64,000 bases of DNA, taken from assembly GCF_001429505.1 (NCBI RefSeq), contig NZ_LMJW01000001.1:932606-996605 (forward strand), written 5' to 3'. Each line of letters starts with the position of its first letter. The first letter of the stretch is position 1. The notes under the pieces were generated by a model that did not search any database, was not told the origin of the DNA, and worked only from the letters and a program-made list of their open reading frames with translations. Made by a program: the position numbers and the translations under genes. Below are positions 51,362 through 59,930 of the stretch, piece by piece. Origin of the DNA: Allobosea sp. Root483D1 (GTDB lineage Bacteria; Pseudomonadota; Alphaproteobacteria; Rhizobiales; Beijerinckiaceae).

Positions 51362-52003
51362 ATGCAGACCGATGATCTGATCGCCGTGATGACCGCCGGC
51401 CACCGCCCGGTGGACACCGGCTGGCTGCGCCGCGCCAGCTGGCTCTGCGCGCTGGCGGCGCTGGCGCTCACCGCCCTGCTCGTCCTTCTCGCCCTGGGTG
51501 CACGTCCGGACCTCGCCAGCGCCTGGCTGACGCCGCCCGTGATCGCTAAGGCGATGCTCGGCACCAGTGTCGCGAGCATCGCGCTCGTGCTGTTCCAGCG
51601 CAGCCTTCGGCCGGGGCTGAAGCCGGGCAAAAGCCTGCCGTTCATCGTCATCCCGATCGCGCTCGTGGTCGGTTGGGCGCTGGTCACGCTCGCCCAGGCG
51701 CCCGCCGAGCAATGGGGGGCGCTGATCTTCGGCCGCCACTGGCGCGCCTGCCTCGTCGCGGTGCCGCTCTATGCGCTCGTCCCGCTCATCGTCCTGCTCG
51801 GGCTGGCGCGCCGCGGCGCACCGGTCGACGGCAGGTTGACGGGGGCCTGCGCCGGCCTCGCGTCGGCCGGCCTCGCCACCATCGCCTACAGCCTGCACTG
51901 CCCGGACGACGCTGTGCCGTTCCTGGCGACCTGGTACACGATCGCAATCGCGGCGGTCAGTGGCCTCGGCGCACTGGTCTTCCCACGACTATTGCGCTGG
52001 TGA
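51362..52003 (+). CDS. NrsF family (DUF1109) membrane anti-sigma factor
   Basis: A 213-residue inner-membrane protein from the ATG at 51362, giving the typical family start MQTDDLIAVM; a GTG 5 codons earlier is less likely. Six hydrophobic segments are visible (for example WLCALAALALTALLVLLALG, FIVIPIALVVGWALVTLA, LVAVPLYALVPLIVLLGLA), as in NrsF. The C-terminal loop holds Cys-Pro in LHCPDD, like the conserved cysteine of NrsF proteins. It should hold the sigma factor at the membrane until a stress signal arrives. A separate SigF-type promoter precedes it. Confidence 0.88.
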   Translation: MQTDDLIAVMTAGHRPVDTGWLRRASWLCALAALALTALLVLLALGARPDLASAWLTPPVIAKAMLGTSVASIALVLFQRSLRPGLKPGKSLPFIVIPIALVVGWALVTLAQAPAEQWGALIFGRHWRACLVAVPLYALVPLIVLLGLARRGAPVDGRLTGACAGLASAGLATIAYSLHCPDDAVPFLATWYTIAIAAVSGLGALVFPRLLRW

Positions 52004-52064
52004 AGGAGCCGCTTCGGCTATGGAGTTCGCCCTCCCCGAGGGGCTGCCTCGGCGTCGAGCGGGC

Positions 52065-52078
52065 TTGATCCAGATCAA
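52065..52078. promoter_or_regulatory. perfect FNR/FixK box upstream of the globin-coupled chemoreceptor
   Basis: TTGAT-CCAG-ATCAA is an exact match to the FNR/FixK consensus TTGAT-N4-ATCAA. It is 130 bp before the chemoreceptor ATG and 61 bp after the anti-sigma stop. The position suits activation of the chemoreceptor gene under low oxygen; no -10 element is obvious. Otherwise the 205-bp gap 52004-52208 holds no gene. Confidence 0.6.
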
Positions 52079-52208
52079 TTTCGCCGCGTCGCGACCGCGA
52101 AAATCCCCGACCGGCCTTGCCGCCGGTAGGAATTCTTAACCATGCGGCTTCCAGAGCTTCCTCGACCGACCTTGTGCCCAGAGCGGCGATGCGTTGAGGG
52201 AAGAAGCG

Positions 52209-53729
52209 ATGTCAGCGTCCGACGATCTCGCCCGGCGACTCGAGTTCCTGCAGTTCGACGGACAGGCGCGACAGCAGATCCGCGCTGTCGAGAAGACGAT
52301 CGTCGCGGCGCTTCCGGGGGCGCTCGACGCGTTCTATACGCAGATCAGGGCCTTTCCGGAGACCAACGCCCTGTTCCGCAGCGAAGAGCAGCTCGGCGGC
52401 GCCAAGGCGAGGCAGGCCTCGCATTGGGCACGGATCGCCACGGGGCAGTTCGACGCCGACTATGTCGCGGCCGTCACCCGCGTCGGCCAGGTCCATGCCC
52501 GGATCGGACTCGAGCCGCGCTGGTATATCGGCGGCTACGCTTTGCTGCTGTCGCAGCTGATCGGCAAGGTGCTGGAGGAGCGCTGGCCGAAGAGCCGCTT
52601 CGGCTCCAGGTTGCCGGGCGCGAACGAGCGGGCCGCGGAGATCGCCGCGATCGTCAAGGCCTGCCTGCTCGACATGGACTATGCCATCTCCGTCTATCTC
52701 GAAGCTTCGGAGGCGGCCCGCCTGAAGGCTGAAGCCGAGGCGCGCGCGAGCGAACAGGCCAAGGCCGCCGAGCGCGAAAAGGCCGTCGCCCTGGTCAGCG
52801 AGGGCATGGCGGCGCTGGCGAACGGCGACCTCACCGTCCGCATCACCCAGGACATGCCGGCCGAGTACGCGATGATAGGCACGCATTTCAACGACGCCAT
52901 GGAGCGGCTCGGCACGATGATCGCGACGATCAAGGCGAGCTCGACCGCCATCGCCGCCTCCTCGCAGGAGATCAGCGACGGCGCGGCCGATCTGTCGGAG
53001 CGAACCGAGCAGCAGGCCTCCGCCCTGGAGCAGACGGCGGCGACAACGGAGGAACTCGCGGCGTCGGTGAAGAGTTCGGCCCAGTCTTCGCGCGCCTCGA
53101 CGGCGCTCGCCGACGAAGCGACGGCGGTCGCAAGCGAGGGCGGCGGCATCATCAAGGAAGCGATCGCAGCGATGGCGCGGATCGAAGACGCTTCCAGGAA
53201 GATCTCCGAGATCACCGGCGTGATCGACGGCATCGCCTTCCAGACCAACCTGCTCGCGCTCAACGCCGCGGTCGAAGCGGCCCGCGCCGGCGATGCCGGA
53301 CGGGGCTTCGCCGTCGTCGCCGCCGAGGTGCGCGCCCTCGCGCAACGCTCGGCCGAGGCCGCCAAGGATATCACCGGCCTGATCGGCACCTCCGGCAGCG
53401 AAGTGACCGAGGGCGTGCGGCTGGTCAGGCTCGCCGGCGATACGCTCGAGCAGATCGTCGGAGCGTCGGGTCGGGTTTCGGCGACGGTCGGCGAAATCGC
53501 GGCCGCGGCGGGCGAACAGGCCAGCGGCATCGCGGAGATGAGCCAGGCCGTCAGCCATATGGACGAGATCACACAGCGGAATGCCGCGCTCGCCGAGCAG
53601 AGCGCAGGCTCGGCGCGCACGCTGCTGACGCAGATCGAGCGGCTGAGCCAGCTCGTCTGCGCCTTCCGCACGCAAGGCGATCAGAAGCCCCCCGCTACGG
53701 CTCCGATGCCGCGCAGCCGGGCGGCTTGA
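52209..53729 (+). CDS. globin-coupled methyl-accepting chemotaxis protein (HemAT-like, soluble)
   Basis: A 506-residue chemoreceptor. The ATG at 52209 is preceded by GAGGGAAGAAG; a TTG further up is not needed. Residues 1-155 are a sensor globin: Tyr43 ([10 protein letters not shown]) is the likely distal residue and His96 ([19 protein letters not shown]) the haem ligand, both at the positions used by known globin-coupled sensors. There is no membrane segment. A helical linker and HAMP-like part (about 175-245) precede the signalling domain, whose tip reads [23 protein letters not shown], a perfect MCP hairpin. It should sense oxygen in the cytoplasm and signal to CheA. A perfect FNR box lies upstream. 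Confidence 0.95.
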   Translation: MSASDDLARRLEFLQFDGQARQQIRAVEKTIVAALPGALDAFYTQIRAFPETNALFRSEEQLGGAKARQASHWARIATGQFDADYVAAVTRVGQVHARIGLEPRWYIGGYALLLSQLIGKVLEERWPKSRFGSRLPGANERAAEIAAIVKACLLDMDYAISVYLEASEAARLKAEAEARASEQAKAAEREKAVALVSEGMAALANGDLTVRITQDMPAEYAMIGTHFNDAMERLGTMIATIKASSTAIAASSQEISDGAADLSERTEQQASALEQTAATTEELAASVKSSAQSSRASTALADEATAVASEGGGIIKEAIAAMARIEDASRKISEITGVIDGIAFQTNLLALNAAVEAARAGDAGRGFAVVAAEVRALAQRSAEAAKDITGLIGTSGSEVTEGVRLVRLAGDTLEQIVGASGRVSATVGEIAAAAGEQASGIAEMSQAVSHMDEITQRNAALAEQSAGSARTLLTQIERLSQLVCAFRTQGDQKPPATAPMPRSRAA

Positions 53730-53756
53730 ACGCGCGAGCCGGTTGCCGCTGAGCTC

Positions 53757-53779
53757 CCGGCCGGATTACATCCGGCCGG
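53757..53779. terminator. hairpin spanning the SDR stop codon between convergent genes
   Basis: CCGGCCGGAT (53757-53766) and ATCCGGCCGG (53770-53779) form a perfect 10-bp stem with a 3-base loop. The TAA stop of the SDR gene falls in and beside the loop. It lies between the convergent ends of the chemoreceptor and SDR genes and may end transcription from both sides, though it has no T-run. Confidence 0.45.
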
Positions 53780-54551
53780 CGTCGACCTTGAGGCGCTCGG
53801 AGGTGATCGAGGAGGATTGCTCGCTCGCCAGGAACAAGGCGGCGCGCGCCACCTCCTCCGGCTCGACCCAGCGCTTCAGCGCCGCCTTGTCGGTGTAATT
53901 GAGCCGGATGATCTCCTCCGCCGGCCGGTTCTCCTTGGCGACACGGGCGGCGATGACGCGCTGCATCAGCTCGCCATTGACCGCGCCGGGGCAGAGCGCA
54001 TTGACCCTGATGCCGTGGACGCCGACCTCCTGCGCCACCGCTTCGGTGATGCCGATCACCGCGAATTTCGTCGCGGTATAGGCGCTGCGCATCGGATAGC
54101 CGCGCAGGCCCATCAGCGACGACATGTTGATGATCGAGCCGCCGCCGCGGGCCCGCATCAGCGGCACGCAGTGCTTGATGCACAGGATCGTGCCGCGGAT
54201 GTTGATCGCCATGGTCTCGTCCCATTGGGCGATGTCGAGATCCTCGGCATTGGCGACCTGTCCGGTGACACCGGCATTGTTGACGAGGATGTCGACGCCG
54301 CCGAAGCGCGCGGCCGTGTCCTGGGCGAGCCTGCTGGCATCGGCCTCCTGCGAGACGTCGGCGGCGATGGCATGCGCCCCGATCACCGCGGCGGCCTCGT
54401 CGAGCGCCGCCTGGGAGCGGCCGGCGATCACCACCTGCGCGCCCTCATCGACGAACATCCTGGCGATGGCGAGGCCAATGCCGGTACCGCCGCCGGTGAC
54501 GATCGCGACCTTGCCGGAGAGGGCTGGAGCACGGGACGATTGCGATGCCAT
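53766..54551 (-). CDS. SDR family oxidoreductase
   Basis: A 261-residue classical short-chain dehydrogenase. TGGGTGIG for the cofactor is near residue 20, NNAG near 92, Ser in NMSSLMGLRG, and the Tyr/Lys pair in SAYTATKFAV. VVIAGRSQ after the first helix suggests NADP could bind, but this is unsure. The C-terminus LKVDAGRM is a little unusual (most end with GG). It lies in the small-molecule cluster with Ldh and AapJ-like genes and likely oxidises an alcohol or hydroxy acid. A stable hairpin covers its stop. Interleaved inverted repeats lie 65 bp upstream. Confidence 0.92.
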   Translation of the reverse strand: MASQSSRAPALSGKVAIVTGGGTGIGLAIARMFVDEGAQVVIAGRSQAALDEAAAVIGAHAIAADVSQEADASRLAQDTAARFGGVDILVNNAGVTGQVANAEDLDIAQWDETMAINIRGTILCIKHCVPLMRARGGGSIINMSSLMGLRGYPMRSAYTATKFAVIGITEAVAQEVGVHGIRVNALCPGAVNGELMQRVIAARVAKENRPAEEIIRLNYTDKAALKRWVEPEEVARAALFLASEQSSSITSERLKVDAGRM

Positions 54552-54615
54552 AATGCAGCCTTCTCCTCACGACGATCGACGCGATGTCGGCCGCCATTGT
54601 TTGACCTACAATATC

Positions 54616-54640
54616 TCGTTTTGCATATCAACGAAATGCA
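54616..54640. promoter_or_regulatory. interleaved inverted repeats upstream of the SDR gene
   Basis: TCGTT-N9-AACGA (54616-54634) overlaps TGCAT-N9-ATGCA (54622-54640); both have the same 9-base spacing. The surrounding 54590-54645 is AT-rich. Such double symmetry fits a dimer or tetramer regulator such as IclR, GntR or TetR type. No regulator gene lies directly next to it. Confidence 0.35.
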
Positions 54641-54672
54641 CCTGGCCGCGTTCATGCCGGCCGCGACCCAGC

Positions 54673-55731
54673 TCAATCGCCGAGCGCGTCCGGGATCGCG
54701 ACGCCGAGGCGGCGGGCCTGCTTGCGCAGGGCCTGAAGCGTCTCCGCCGCCAGCGCGCAGTTCCCGTCGAAACGCTTTCGGGCTTCGGCAGCGCGGTCGC
54801 CGGGCACGCGTATCGGAGCAGCGCCCGGAGCGGGCTTCGAGTGGCGGATGCGGTCGGCGAAGCCGGCGGCGACGGTCTCGTAGTCGGCGACGGGCCGCAG
54901 GCCTTCGATCTCGATCGCCATAACCAGGTTGGCGCTGCCATAGGGTCGGGAGGAATCGCCATAGAGCGGCTGGACGTCGCTGCCGACGCCGCCGGCCGAC
55001 AGTCCGCCGGCAAGCAGGTCGACCATCAAGGCGAGCCCGAATCCTTTGGCGCCTGCGGCTGGGAGGAGTACGCCCTTGATGGCTTCCGCAGCATCGCGGG
55101 TCGGCACCCCCTCGCCCGTCTGAGCCCAGCCCTCGGGGATGGACTCGCCCTTGTTCATCGCCAGCCGGATCTTGCCCAGCGCACCGGCGCTCATGGCGAG
55201 ATCGAGCACGATGGGTTCGCCACCGGTCGGCACGGCGATCGCCAGCGGATTATTGCCGACGACCGCCTCGGCTCCGCCCGGCGCCGGCAGCATCGGACGC
55301 GTATTGGCCATGACGATGCCGATCTTGCCGGCGAGCGCGATCTTGCGGGCGAAGCGCCCGGCCGCGCCGAAATGGAAGGCGTTGCGGACGGCCACGATCG
55401 CGACGCCGTGTTCGGCGGCCCGGGCGATCGCGATGTCGCAGGCACGCTCGGCCGTGACCTGGCCGAGCCCGTTGCCGGCGTCGAGCGTCAGGCGCGCGCC
55501 CTTGTCGACGACGATCTCGCCCTCGGCCGCGGGATCGACCGAGCCCCGTTCGATCCGTTCGAGATAATTGGGCAGCTGCATCAGGCCGTGCGACGCCAGC
55601 CCCTCGATGTCGGCATCGACGAGCGCCTCGGCCGTCAGCGCGGCGTTGCCGGGCGGAGCGCCGACGGCCTCCAGCAGCGCCGCTGCGAAACGCTCGAGGA
55701 CATCCGCTGGATAAGAGCCCGCCGCAGACAT
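54673..55731 (-). CDS. Ldh family (malate/L-lactate dehydrogenase type 2) oxidoreductase
   Basis: A 352-residue NAD(P)-dependent dehydrogenase. The ATG at 55731 follows AGGGGAAA; the frame continues upstream without a better start. Family marks: LVDADIEGLASHGLMQLPNY with the active-site SHG, GNGLGQVTAERAC, NAFHFGAAGRFA, and ANTRPMLPAPGG then GNNPLAIAVPTG. Members reduce 2-oxo acids to 2-hydroxy acids (malate, sulfolactate, ureidoglycolate, lactate) or the reverse. It is on the same strand as the AapJ-like gene upstream and the SDR downstream, which suggests degradation of a hydroxy acid. Confidence 0.92.
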   Translation of the reverse strand: MSAAGSYPADVLERFAAALLEAVGAPPGNAALTAEALVDADIEGLASHGLMQLPNYLERIERGSVDPAAEGEIVVDKGARLTLDAGNGLGQVTAERACDIAIARAAEHGVAIVAVRNAFHFGAAGRFARKIALAGKIGIVMANTRPMLPAPGGAEAVVGNNPLAIAVPTGGEPIVLDLAMSAGALGKIRLAMNKGESIPEGWAQTGEGVPTRDAAEAIKGVLLPAAGAKGFGLALMVDLLAGGLSAGGVGSDVQPLYGDSSRPYGSANLVMAIEIEGLRPVADYETVAAGFADRIRHSKPAPGAAPIRVPGDRAAEARKRFDGNCALAAETLQALRKQARRLGVAIPDALGD

Positions 55732-55824
55732 CGTTTCCCCTGAACATGCTGAACTGTGAGTGGCACGGTCACATAGCACGAGGCGGAGCGCGATCACGCT
55801 CCGCCCGCGCTTCCGCTCCGAGGC

Positions 55825-56835
55825 TCAGCGCACCGGCGGGGCGTATTGCAGGCCGCCCTTGGTCCAGAGCTTGTTGAGGCCGCGCTCGATGCCGAGCTTC
55901 GAGCCCGCGCCGACATTGCGCTCGTAGACCTCGCCGTAATTGCCGACCTGCTTGACGATCTGCAGCGCCCAGTCCGGCTTCAAGCCCATCGACTCGCCGA
56001 GATTTCCCGAGGCGCCGAGCAGGCGCTGGACTTCGGGCGAGCCGGTGCGCTTCTGCTCGTCGGCATTGGCTGAGGTGACGCCGAGCTCTTCGGCCACGAG
56101 CATGGCATAGAGCGACCAGCGCACGATGCTGGTCCAGGCCTCGTCGCCCTGGCGCACCACCGGACCGAGCGGCTCCTTCGAGATCAGCTCGGGCAGGATC
56201 ACATATTCCGTCGGGTTGACCAGCTTCAGCCTGTAAGCAGAGAGCGCCGAGACGTCGTTGCTGAAGACGTCGCAACGGCCGGACTCGAACGCCTTGGCGA
56301 CCTGGTCGCCGGCCTCGAAGGCGACGCCCTCGTATTTCATGCCATTGGCGCGGAAATAATCGGCGATGTTGAGTTCGGTGGTCGTGCCGGTCGGCACACA
56401 GACCGAGGCGCCGTTGAGCTCCTTGGCCGCTTTGATGTTCAGCGACTTGCGGACCATGAAGCCCTGGCCGTCATAATAGCCGATGCCGACATAGCGCAGG
56501 CCCATCTGGGTGTCGCGCGACAGGGTCCAGGTCGCCTGCCGGGACAGCATGTCGATCTCGCCGCTCTGCAGGCTGACGAAGCGGTCCTTCGGGCTGAGCG
56601 GCGTGTAGCGGACCTTGCCGGCATCGCCGAAGACGGCGGCGGCGACGGCCCGGCAGATGTCGACGTCGAAGCCGCCCCAGCGACCGGCCTCGTCGGGCAC
56701 CGAGAAGCCGGCGACGCCCGGGCTGACGCCGCAGATCATCTCGCCGCGGCTCCGCACGGTCTCGAGCGTGCCGGCGGCAGCCGGCATGGCGGAGGCGGCC
56801 ATCAGGCCGGCGATCAGCAACAGGCTTGTCTTCAT
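55825..56835 (-). CDS. general L-amino-acid ABC transporter substrate-binding protein (AapJ/BztA-like)
   Basis: A 336-residue periplasmic protein with a signal peptide ending MPAAAG. The mature domain has the AapJ pattern: CGVSPGVAGFSVPDEAGRWGGFDVD, AVAAAVFGDAGKV, then LSPKDRFVSLQSGEIDMLSR and WTLSRDTQMGL. AapJ binds many L-amino acids in rhizobia, but the genes for its membrane parts (aapQMP) are absent here, and the ligand of this copy may differ. It is divergent from the HpcH/HpaI gene; an 8-bp inverted repeat lies 26 bp before its ATG. Confidence 0.92.
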   Translation of the reverse strand: MKTSLLLIAGLMAASAMPAAAGTLETVRSRGEMICGVSPGVAGFSVPDEAGRWGGFDVDICRAVAAAVFGDAGKVRYTPLSPKDRFVSLQSGEIDMLSRQATWTLSRDTQMGLRYVGIGYYDGQGFMVRKSLNIKAAKELNGASVCVPTGTTTELNIADYFRANGMKYEGVAFEAGDQVAKAFESGRCDVFSNDVSALSAYRLKLVNPTEYVILPELISKEPLGPVVRQGDEAWTSIVRWSLYAMLVAEELGVTSANADEQKRTGSPEVQRLLGASGNLGESMGLKPDWALQIVKQVGNYGEVYERNVGAGSKLGIERGLNKLWTKGGLQYAPPVR

Positions 56836-56860
56836 TCGGATACCCTCCCCCGAGTTTCGT

Positions 56861-56882
56861 ATCTGACGTTTCCTCGTCAGAT
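56861..56882 (-). promoter_or_regulatory. inverted repeat in the AapJ-like leader
   Basis: ATCTGACG-TTTCCT-CGTCAGAT is a perfect 8-bp stem with a 6-base loop. It lies 26 bp before the AapJ-like ATG. It could be an operator or an RNA hairpin in the leader; it has no T-run, so attenuation is less likely. Confidence 0.4.
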
Positions 56883-56992
56883 CCCAGAACGATCCTGACG
56901 GCTTTCTGCCGCAGGGGGCGCGCGCCTCGGCTGATTTCGAGATGTGAAACGCGGTGACTTCCGGCGATATCCGAGAGCGGCAGTGCCATCAT

Positions 56993-57009
56993 CCGATTAT
57001 CGAAATCGG
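56993..57009 (+). promoter_or_regulatory. 17-bp palindrome before the HpcH/HpaI gene
   Basis: CCGATT-ATCGA-AATCGG (56993-57009) ends 12 bases before the ATG at 57022, overlapping the likely ribosome site region. A repressor bound here would block the aldolase/bicupin/DUF6282 operon. The protein that binds is unknown. Confidence 0.4.
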
Positions 57010-57021
57010 GACGGCCTATCC

Positions 57022-57822
57022 ATGCAGCCCCCTGCCCTTACCAGCTTCCGCCATCGCCTCGTCAGCGGCGCCTTCCTGGCGGGGAGCTTCGTCAAGACGC
57101 CGAGCCCGCACGCCACCGAGATCCTCGGCAATAGCGGCTTCGACTTCATCGTCGTCGACCAGGAGCACGCGCCCTTCGATCGCGGCACGACCGACCTCGT
57201 GCTGCTGGCGGCGCGGGCGGCCGGCATCGCCGGCGTCGTCCGCGTCCCGACGCTGGCGAGCGACGCGATCCAGGCCTCGCTCGATTGCGGCGCGGTCGGC
57301 ATCCTCGCCCCACATGTCGCGAGCGTGGCGGATGCGGAGGCTCTCGTCGCCGCCTGCCGCTATCGCGGTGGCAAGCGCGGCTTCTCCGGCGTCACCCGCG
57401 CCGGCCGCTATGGCGGCAGCAAGATGTGGGATCTCGTCGACGCAGCCGATGCAGCGGTGGCGACAATCGCCATGATCGAGGACCCGTCGGCATTGGATCA
57501 GATCGACGCCATCCTCGCAGTCGAGGGGCTCGACGCTGTCTTCATCGGTCGCGGCGATCTCACCGTCGCCTTCGGCGCCCCCACCCGCGATGCACCCGCG
57601 GTCCGCGATGCGGTCGATGCGATCCTCAAGGCTGCGAAGAAAGCCGGCAAGCCAGTCTGCGTGATGACCGACAATGGCGAGGAATCCGCCAGCTTCGCCG
57701 AACGCGGCGCCAGCGCGTTCATCCTGTCCTCGGACCAGGGCTTCCTGCGCAAGGCCGCGAGCGAAACCCTGGCGCAGATGCAGATAGCCAGAAGCCGGGT
57801 CGAGAACCCAGGCTCCCGATAG
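57022..57822 (+). CDS. HpcH/HpaI family aldolase
   Basis: A 266-residue TIM-barrel class II aldolase from the ATG at 57022 (MQPPALTSF); an earlier in-frame start would run through the palindromic leader. Catalytic region DQEHAPFDRGT holds His49; the metal ligands are Glu153 (MIEDPSALD) and Asp179 (GRGDL). Family members split or join 4-hydroxy-2-oxo acids, giving pyruvate or oxaloacetate and an aldehyde. It begins an operon with a bicupin gene (13 bp later) and a DUF6282 gene. Its substrate here is unknown. Confidence 0.92.
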   Translation: MQPPALTSFRHRLVSGAFLAGSFVKTPSPHATEILGNSGFDFIVVDQEHAPFDRGTTDLVLLAARAAGIAGVVRVPTLASDAIQASLDCGAVGILAPHVASVADAEALVAACRYRGGKRGFSGVTRAGRYGGSKMWDLVDAADAAVATIAMIEDPSALDQIDAILAVEGLDAVFIGRGDLTVAFGAPTRDAPAVRDAVDAILKAAKKAGKPVCVMTDNGEESASFAERGASAFILSSDQGFLRKAASETLAQMQIARSRVENPGSR

Positions 57823-57835
57823 GAGAAACCGACCC

Positions 57836-58753
57836 GTGAGCTACCCCTCCAGCGATCCGCGCTCAAAGCTCTCCGCGCCGGCGGCGGCGAAGGCCGCCCC
57901 GGTCAAGGCCTATGCCGGCGCTGACTATGCCCGCTTTTATGCCGAAGAACCGCAGCAGGCGAACGAGACCGAGCGGACCTGGCTGGCGCGCGGCCAGAAC
58001 TTCATTGTCGCCTATTCGGATGTGAAGCCGGGCGCCGTGTTGGCGCGCGACGCGCAGCCGGACGAATACTGCCTGATCCTGCCGGAAAAGGAGCTCGGCG
58101 CGACCGTCACGGCCGGAACCGAGACGGTCGAGGTCGCGGGCGGCTCGATCGTCTTCATGCCGCCGGTCGCCTCTCGCATCGCCCTCAAAGGCCCGGGCCG
58201 CGTCATCCGCATCTTCTCCAGCGTCGCAGCCGATCTGGCGGCAGCGTGTTCGAATGCCGCCTCCTATGCGCAGCCCCATGCCAATGTGGCGCCGCTGACT
58301 CCCTGGCCGGAGCCATCAGGCGGCTTCAAGATCCGCGCCTACAGCCTTGATGCCGGCGGCGGCGAGGGCCGCTTCGGCCGCATCTTCCGCTGCACCACGC
58401 TGATGGTGAACATCCTCGACCCGCGCCTTGGCCTGCGCGACGTCACCGCGCTTTCGCCGCATCACCATGACGATTTCGAGCAGGGCTCGCTGGTGATCGA
58501 CGGCGGCTATATCCACGACATCCGCTGGCCGTGGACGCCCGACATGCGGATCTGGCGCGAGGACGAGCACGAATTGATGGCCGCGCCATCGCTGACCGTG
58601 ATCCCGCCGCCCTCGATCCACACCTCGCGCTCGGTCCTGCCCGGGCTGAACCAGATGATCGACATCTTCTCGCCGCCCCGCCTCGACTTCTCGCAGAAGC
58701 CCGGCTGGGTCATCAACGCCGCGGATTATCCGATGCCCGGCGAAACCGCCTAA
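57836..58753 (+). CDS. bicupin-like protein of unknown function
   Basis: A 305-residue protein with GTG start preceded by AGGAGAAAC. Two cupin-like halves can be seen: residues about 50-130 (VKPGAVLARDAQPDEYCLILP, then VEVAGGSIVFMPP) and about 190-290 (LSPHHHDDFEQGSLVIDGG, then VIPPPSIHTSRSV). The second half has the His cluster and Glu that bind metal in cupins; the first lacks them and may be structural. No signal peptide. The function is not known; a sugar-acid isomerase or dioxygenase-like reaction on the aldolase's substrate is one guess. It lies between the aldolase and DUF6282 genes. Confidence 0.75.
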   Translation: MSYPSSDPRSKLSAPAAAKAAPVKAYAGADYARFYAEEPQQANETERTWLARGQNFIVAYSDVKPGAVLARDAQPDEYCLILPEKELGATVTAGTETVEVAGGSIVFMPPVASRIALKGPGRVIRIFSSVAADLAAACSNAASYAQPHANVAPLTPWPEPSGGFKIRAYSLDAGGGEGRFGRIFRCTTLMVNILDPRLGLRDVTALSPHHHDDFEQGSLVIDGGYIHDIRWPWTPDMRIWREDEHELMAAPSLTVIPPPSIHTSRSVLPGLNQMIDIFSPPRLDFSQKPGWVINAADYPMPGETA

Positions 58754-58764
58754 GGGCTTGCGAC

Positions 58765-59697
58765 ATGACCGCCAACACTCAGACCACCGACGCCCGCAGC
58801 CGCCAGATCGCCGAGCTCCTGGTCGGCGCCGTCGACCTGCATTGCCATAGCGGCCCGGCCGCGATGCCGCGCATCCTCGACCATCACGAGGCGATGCTGG
58901 ACGCGGCCGCGGCGAAGTTCCGCGCCGTCGTCTACAAGGACCATTTCTACCTCGGCACCGCCCATTCGATCCTGCTAGAGAAGCTGGTGCCGGACACCGG
59001 CGTCAGGCTGTTCTCCGGCATCGCGCTCAACAATGCCTCGGGCGGCTTCAACCCGCATGCGGTCGACCATGCCATCAAGCTCGGCGGCAGAATCGTCTGG
59101 ATGCCGACCCTCTCGGCCAAGAACCATATCGACGTGCTCGCCTCCGGGGCGGTGAAGACCTTCCCGAAGACCGCGCAGAAGATGCTCGATCCGATCCCGC
59201 TGACGCCCTTCGGGGCCGACGGCAAGCTCACCGACGAGGTCAAGCTGATCCTCGACCTGATCGCAGCCGGCGACATCATCCTTGCCGGCGGGCACCTTTC
59301 GACCCCCGAACTCTTCGCCGTGTTCGAGGAGGCGAATGCGCGCGGCGTCAGGAAGCTCCTGGTCAACCACCCGACCTACATGGTCAACAATTGCAGCGAT
59401 GCGGAGATCCGCGACCTCGTCTCGCTCGGCGCGGTGATGGAGCATTCGATCTGCATGTTCGTCGAGGGCAAATCGAAGAAGTTCGAGCCGCCGGAGCTGC
59501 GCCGGGTGATCGAGGTCGCCGGTGTCGAGAACACCGTGCTGTGCTCGGATCTCGGCCTCACCGGCTCGCCGCGCCCGATCGACGGTTATCGCGAGATCGT
59601 CGGCCACCTGCTCGACCTGCAGTTCACGGAAGCCGAGATCAAGCGCCTGACCGGCGGGCATGCGGCGGAGCTTTTGGGGCTCGACGCTGCCGCCTGA
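58765..59697 (+). CDS. DUF6282 family protein, amidohydrolase-like
   Basis: A 310-residue protein from the ATG at 58765; an upstream extension would read through the bicupin gene. It has a metal-hydrolase look: His26-x-His28 (DLHCHSG), a Lys-Asp-His segment (YKDHFYLG), GGHLSTPEL, VNHPTYMVN and CSDLGLTGSP in the right order for a binuclear or mononuclear amidohydrolase/PHP-type barrel. The reaction is unknown. It is 11 bp after the bicupin gene. Together with the aldolase it may process a lactone or amide precursor. Confidence 0.85.
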   Translation: MTANTQTTDARSRQIAELLVGAVDLHCHSGPAAMPRILDHHEAMLDAAAAKFRAVVYKDHFYLGTAHSILLEKLVPDTGVRLFSGIALNNASGGFNPHAVDHAIKLGGRIVWMPTLSAKNHIDVLASGAVKTFPKTAQKMLDPIPLTPFGADGKLTDEVKLILDLIAAGDIILAGGHLSTPELFAVFEEANARGVRKLLVNHPTYMVNNCSDAEIRDLVSLGAVMEHSICMFVEGKSKKFEPPELRRVIEVAGVENTVLCSDLGLTGSPRPIDGYREIVGHLLDLQFTEAEIKRLTGGHAAELLGLDAAA

Positions 59698-59930
59698 TAT
59701 AAAGCGAGAGACTTGGCGGGACAGTCCGCTCGCGCGCCATTGCGGGCATTTGCAGTGTCCGGATTCGGGGGCCTGGCTGGCAAACAGCCTGACGTGATGG
59801 ATGGCGTTTCGCGATCGACTGGCGCTGATGCCGGGACGCACATGCTCCGCGTTGCAACGATCAGCCTCTCACGGGTTGTCAGCCTTGAGCTCAATCTCAA
59901 ACGGACCGTGAGGCGGCCGAGGCGACGTGT

